A stretch of 7,567 bases of DNA from Collinsella sp. (GTDB lineage: Bacteria; Actinomycetota; Coriobacteriia; Coriobacteriales; Coriobacteriaceae): contig DXZR01000048.1 in the NCBI GenBank assembly GCA_019419555.1, positions 1 through 7,567 on the forward strand. The letters run 5' to 3'. Below are positions 4,888 to 7,567 of this stretch, piece after piece; position 1 is the first letter of the stretch, and each line of letters opens with the position of its first letter. Position numbers and translations under genes: made by a program. Under the pieces are notes generated by a model. It was not told the DNA's origin. It was given only the letters and a program-made list of their open reading frames with translations, and did not search any database.

Positions 4888-6225
4888 ATGAACCAGCAGA
4901 ACATCGATTACGTACTCCGCTCCGTAGAGCAGCGTGACATCCGCTTTGTGCGTTTGTGGTTTGTCGACATTCTCGGCCGCCTCAAGAACTTTGCCATTAG
5001 CCCCGAGGACCTCGAGGTAGCTTTTGAGGAGGGTATTGGCTTTGACGGCTCCGCCATCGAGGGCTTTGCCACGCCCGAGGAAGCCGACATGCTGGCGTTT
5101 CCCGATGCTTCGACCTTCCAGATCCTGCCGTGGCGCCCGAGCCACAACGGCGTCGCCCGCGTGTTCTGCGACGTGTGCACTCCCGATTGCAAGCCGTTTG
5201 CCGGCGACCCGCGCGATGCCCTGCGCCGCATGTTCCGCAAGGCCGAGAAGGCCGGCTATCTGCTCAACGTGGGCGCCGAGCTGGAGTATTACTATTTCCC
5301 CGACGAGCACACCCCCGAGCCGCTCGACAACGTGGGCTACTTCGATCTTTCGGTAAGCGATGCCGCCCGCGACCTGCGCCGCAACACGGTCCTCACGCTC
5401 GAGAAGATGTCCGTGCCCGTGGAGTACACCTTCCACGCCGCCGGCCGCTCGCAACACGGCATGAGCCTGCGCCACGCCGAGGCCTTGAGCATGTCCGACG
5501 CCATCACCACGGCCAAACTCATCATTAAGCAGCAGGCTTACGAGAGCGGTTGCCACGCCTCCTTTATGCCCAAGCCGTTGGCGGGTGAGGACGGCAGCGC
5601 CATGTTTTTGCATCAGTCGCTGTTCGACCACGACGGCAACAACGTCTTTTGGGGCGAGGACGACGAGAAGTACCACCTCTCCGATATCGCCAAGCACTAC
5701 ATGGCCGGCATCCTGGCGCACGCGCGCGAGATCAGCGCCATCACCAACCCCACGGTCAACTCGTACAAGCGCATCACCACGGGCGGCGACTCCGTGCCGC
5801 AGTACGCCACGTGGGGCCTGCGCAACCGCGCGAGCATGGTCCGCATCCCGGTCTACAAGCCCGGCAAGCAGCTGTCCACGCGCATCGAGCTTCGCAGTCC
5901 CGATCCCATGGCCAATCCGTACCTGGTCAACGCCGTCACGCTGGCGGCTGGTCTGGACGGCATCGAGCGCAAGCTGGAGCTCCCGCCCGAGGCAACGGCC
6001 GAGACGCTCAAGCTTACCGACCGTCAGATGGTCGAGGCCGGCTACACGCCGCTGCCGCGTTCGCTCAAAGAGGCGCTCGACGTGTTTGAGGACTCGCAGT
6101 TTATGAAGGATGCCCTCGGCGAGCACATCCATAGCTTCTTCCTCAAAAAGAAGCGCGACGAGTGGCATAAATTTGAGTCTACGATCACCGAGTGGGAGAT
6201 CAAGCACTACCTGGCGAACTCCTAA
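4888..6225 (+). CDS. glnA: Type I glutamine synthetase homologue with altered metal-site residues
   Basis: A 445-residue member of the GlnA (GSI) family, close to the GSI-alpha length. The N-terminal beta-grasp domain includes GFDGSAIEGF (51-60). The catalytic domain keeps ELE (131-133), MPKPL (227-231), TNPTVNSYKR (286-295), RNRASMVRIP (312-321) and TRIELRSPDPMANPYL (331-346). Aligned by eye with Salmonella and Bacillus enzymes, two metal ligands in HHEVA...GQHE are replaced: FHAA-GRSQHG gives A184 for E212 and G191 for E220. In GSAMFLHQ (236-243), F240 replaces H269. D235 replaces N264 and D301 takes the E327 flap position. The adenylylation tyrosine motif is absent. It may be a GSI with a changed reaction or a regulatory homologue rather than ordinary glutamate-ammonia ligase. 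AAGGGGAG (4876-4883) fixes the start. It likely shares a transcript with the GlnR-like regulator. Confidence 0.85.
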   Translation: MNQQNIDYVLRSVEQRDIRFVRLWFVDILGRLKNFAISPEDLEVAFEEGIGFDGSAIEGFATPEEADMLAFPDASTFQILPWRPSHNGVARVFCDVCTPDCKPFAGDPRDALRRMFRKAEKAGYLLNVGAELEYYYFPDEHTPEPLDNVGYFDLSVSDAARDLRRNTVLTLEKMSVPVEYTFHAAGRSQHGMSLRHAEALSMSDAITTAKLIIKQQAYESGCHASFMPKPLAGEDGSAMFLHQSLFDHDGNNVFWGEDDEKYHLSDIAKHYMAGILAHAREISAITNPTVNSYKRITTGGDSVPQYATWGLRNRASMVRIPVYKPGKQLSTRIELRSPDPMANPYLVNAVTLAAGLDGIERKLELPPEATAETLKLTDRQMVEAGYTPLPRSLKEALDVFEDSQFMKDALGEHIHSFFLKKKRDEWHKFESTITEWEIKHYLANS

Positions 6226-6275
6226 TCGCGCTGACTTGTTCCAGTACGATTGAGCTCATTTCCTTGGAGGCCGAT

Positions 6276-6938
6276 ATGTCCGAAAAGAGTGCCCTGTTCA
6301 TGGCGCGCACGACGCGCTTCCACGAGTTTGCCCGCAGCTTGACGACCACCCTGGGTGTCGAGGTGAGCCTGGCCACCCCCGATTCGCCGACAGCGGCGCA
6401 CGACTTTGACCTGCTGATCCTCGATTCCGATGGCATCCGCAGCGACCGCATCGATCAGATTGCCAAATGGCTCGACGACCGCGGCGGTGTCCCCATGTTG
6501 GTGATCGTCGACGACGAGGCGCTCGGTACCCTGCGTCTGCCCAATCACGCGCATGCCGACTTTGTATGCCCCACGGCGACGCCCAACGAGCTTAAGGCTC
6601 GTGCGCAGCGCCTGATGGGCGAGGAGGAGACCGTCGCCGCCGACGATGTGCTCAACATCGACAACCTCGAGATTAACCTGGCTACCTACCAGGTGACGCT
6701 CGATAACGAGCCCATCGACCTGACGCTGATGGAGTACTCGCTGCTGAGCTTTTTGGCGACGCATCCCAACCGTGCCTACAGCCGCGAGGTGCTGCTGCAC
6801 CGCGTGTGGGGCTTTGAGTACTGCGGCGGCACGCGCACCGTCGACGTGCACATTCGACGCATCCGCTCCAAGGTGGGCCCGCAGATCGCGGCGCACATCA
6901 CCACCGTCCGTGGCGTGGGTTATCTGTTTAAGGACTAG
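6276..6938 (+). CDS. GlnR-like orphan OmpR-family response regulator
   Basis: A 220-residue regulator. Residues 1-115 are a degenerate receiver. D50 in FDLLILDSDG holds the phospho-acceptor position, but the acidic pair near residue 8 (ALFMARTT) and the conserved lysine (around CPTA, 98-101) are missing, so normal phosphorylation is unlikely. Residues 125-219 are an OmpR winged helix, with LTLMEYSLLSFLATHPNRAYSR and WGFEYCGGTRTVDVHIRRIR (179-198, in part). The latter is very close to the actinobacterial nitrogen regulator GlnR, whose receiver is also unphosphorylated. No histidine kinase is adjacent. It lies 50 bases after the glutamine synthetase gene with no terminator between them, so co-transcription is likely. 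TTGGAGG (6264-6270) selects the ATG at 6276 over the longer frame from 6192, which would overlap glnA. A nitrogen role is inferred from similarity plus context. Confidence 0.85.
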   Translation: MSEKSALFMARTTRFHEFARSLTTTLGVEVSLATPDSPTAAHDFDLLILDSDGIRSDRIDQIAKWLDDRGGVPMLVIVDDEALGTLRLPNHAHADFVCPTATPNELKARAQRLMGEEETVAADDVLNIDNLEINLATYQVTLDNEPIDLTLMEYSLLSFLATHPNRAYSREVLLHRVWGFEYCGGTRTVDVHIRRIRSKVGPQIAAHITTVRGVGYLFKD

Positions 6939-6942
6939 ATTT

Positions 6943-6979
6943 CCACCACAAAGGGGACAGGCACCTTCGTGGTGGTTTT
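6943..6979 (+). terminator. Terminator of the glnA-regulator unit, containing a REP-like core
   Basis: CCACCAC (6943-6949) pairs with GTGGTGG (6969-6975), and inside it AAGG (6951-6954) pairs with CCTT (6964-6967). TTTT follows directly. This is a good intrinsic terminator 4 bases after the regulator's stop codon. Its core GGGGACAGGCACC resembles sequences that I recall as dispersed repeats in many bacterial genomes, so it may also be a repeat element. Confidence 0.75.
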
Positions 6980-7093
6980 GCCGCATGCGTGGATCCCTTT
7001 CTAGTTTGCAGCAGAACTTAAGCCTTCCTAAAAGATTGCGTTCTCATACACGTTCGCCCGCATATTGGGGTACAACTCAACGTGAACAATGAT

Positions 7094-7120
7094 GGCCCGC
7101 CACATGTTTGGCGGGCCTTT
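7094..7120 (+). terminator. Strong hairpin in the leader of the last gene: terminator or attenuator
   Basis: GGCCCGCCA (7094-7102) pairs perfectly with TGGCGGGCC (7109-7117) around a 6-base loop, followed by TTTGGTTATTT. It is placed 27 bases before the start at 7147, with only a ribosome site between. It could be a backup terminator for the upstream unit if the promoter of the next gene lies after it, or an attenuator if transcription starts upstream, for example near GGTACAACT (7069-7077). Confidence 0.65.
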
Positions 7121-7146
7121 GGTTATTTGACGAAAGGATCGCAGCT

Positions 7147-7567
7147 ATGAGCGAGTACGATTCCCAGCGTCCCCAGGATGCGGGCAACGCCGGCGAGACC
7201 CAGCAGCAGCCGCGCGTGCAGGTGGAGTCGACGCCTGCCGGTAGCAACATTCCCTACGTGCAGGCTTACGACACGCAGACCGGAAAGCCGCTGGGCAGCC
7301 AGCAGGTTGTAAACAAGCACACAGTGGTCAAGACCAAGACCAAAAAGTTGCCGATCTTTATTACGGCACTCGCCGGCTGTGCCTGCGGCGCCCTGCTGGT
7401 CATTGCGCTCATTATGAGCGGCACGCTCGATATCGGTGGCGGCAAGAATGCCGTGACGGCGGGTGCTTCGGGTTCATCGACGCAAAAGATTACGATTGAT
7501 TCCGAGGACACCACGCTGCCCGAGTTGTCCGACTCGTCGGCAGACTGCGAAAGCGAGCCATTCTGGC
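7147..7567 (+). CDS. Single-pass membrane protein, 5' part only; possibly HtrA-like serine protease
   Basis: The reading frame is open from ATG 7147 to the window end (140 codons). AAAGGA (7133-7138) is the ribosome site. Residues 1-65 are hydrophilic and rich in Q, D and S, ending in the basic cluster KTKTKK (62-67). Residues 69-91 form one membrane helix (starting PIFITALAGCACG), so the N-terminus should be cytoplasmic and the rest outside. Residues 96-125 are a Gly/Ser-rich linker running into KITIDSEDTTLPE. Many actinobacterial HtrA/DegP-type proteases have this plan: long disordered tail, membrane anchor, linker, then a trypsin-like domain. The protease domain, if present, lies beyond the window and no catalytic residue is visible. 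The product name is therefore tentative; other anchored extracellular proteins fit equally well. Confidence 0.6.
   Translation, partial: MSEYDSQRPQDAGNAGETQQQPRVQVESTPAGSNIPYVQAYDTQTGKPLGSQQVVNKHTVVKTKTKKLPIFITALAGCACGALLVIALIMSGTLDIGGGKNAVTAGASGSSTQKITIDSEDTTLPELSDSSADCESEPFW

Noticed and set aside
4807..6207. Open frame of 466 codons on the minus strand opposite glnA
   Set aside because: It is the GC-rich shadow of the glutamine synthetase homologue, with no family similarity and no ribosome site.
6980..7093. tRNA or small gene between the regulator and the membrane-protein gene
   Set aside because: No cloverleaf, no frame with a ribosome site, and only a weak promoter-like stretch were found.
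7147..7567. Frameshift near the end of the membrane-protein gene, because the sequence after residue 125 does not run into an obvious HtrA protease start
   Set aside because: The other two frames also give nothing recognisable in the few remaining bases, so there is no evidence for an error.

Overview
The window looks like chromosomal DNA from a gut actinomycete of class Coriobacteriia, probably Collinsella or a close relative. The basis is GC-rich housekeeping genes, a GlnR-type orphan regulator beside a glutamine synthetase homologue, and AT-richer accessory genes between them. This assignment is by eye, without a database search. All genes that I can support lie on the + strand; the long minus-strand frames are shadows.

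Layout. Positions 1-222 are a regulatory region with at least two good copies, plus degenerate copies, of a 23-bp palindrome. It precedes an AlbA_2 (Schlafen-type) ATPase-like transcription regulator (223-1476), which ends at a hairpin (1501-1530). A gene-poor stretch of about 490 bases (1531-2017) follows. It holds a run of short repeats with 10-base period, two tandem TTGA-N3-TCAA palindromes, a large nested inverted-repeat element that could fold as a three-way junction (about 1724-1881), and another hairpin (1920-1954). Two catabolite-type regulators come next: a GntR/FCD protein (2018-2710) and a LacI protein (2836-3858). Neither has a target operon inside the window.

The most unusual gene pair is 3901-4753. 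It is a MntA/HepT-type toxin-antitoxin operon in which the MNT nucleotidyltransferase antitoxin is fused to an N-terminal RelB/DinJ-like ribbon-helix-helix domain. The antitoxin gene overlaps the HEPN (HepT) toxin gene by 14 bases, and the operon has its own candidate promoter. The fusion would give one protein both the DNA-binding role and the toxin-modifying role.

The last part is nitrogen related. A type I glutamine synthetase homologue (4888-6225) appears to have lost several metal-binding residues. A GlnR-like orphan response regulator with a degenerate receiver domain (6276-6938) lies 50 bases downstream and is probably co-transcribed. A hairpin with a T run (6943-6979) ends this unit. 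A second strong hairpin (7094-7120) sits in the leader of a truncated gene for a single-pass membrane protein (7147 to the window end), possibly an HtrA-like protease.
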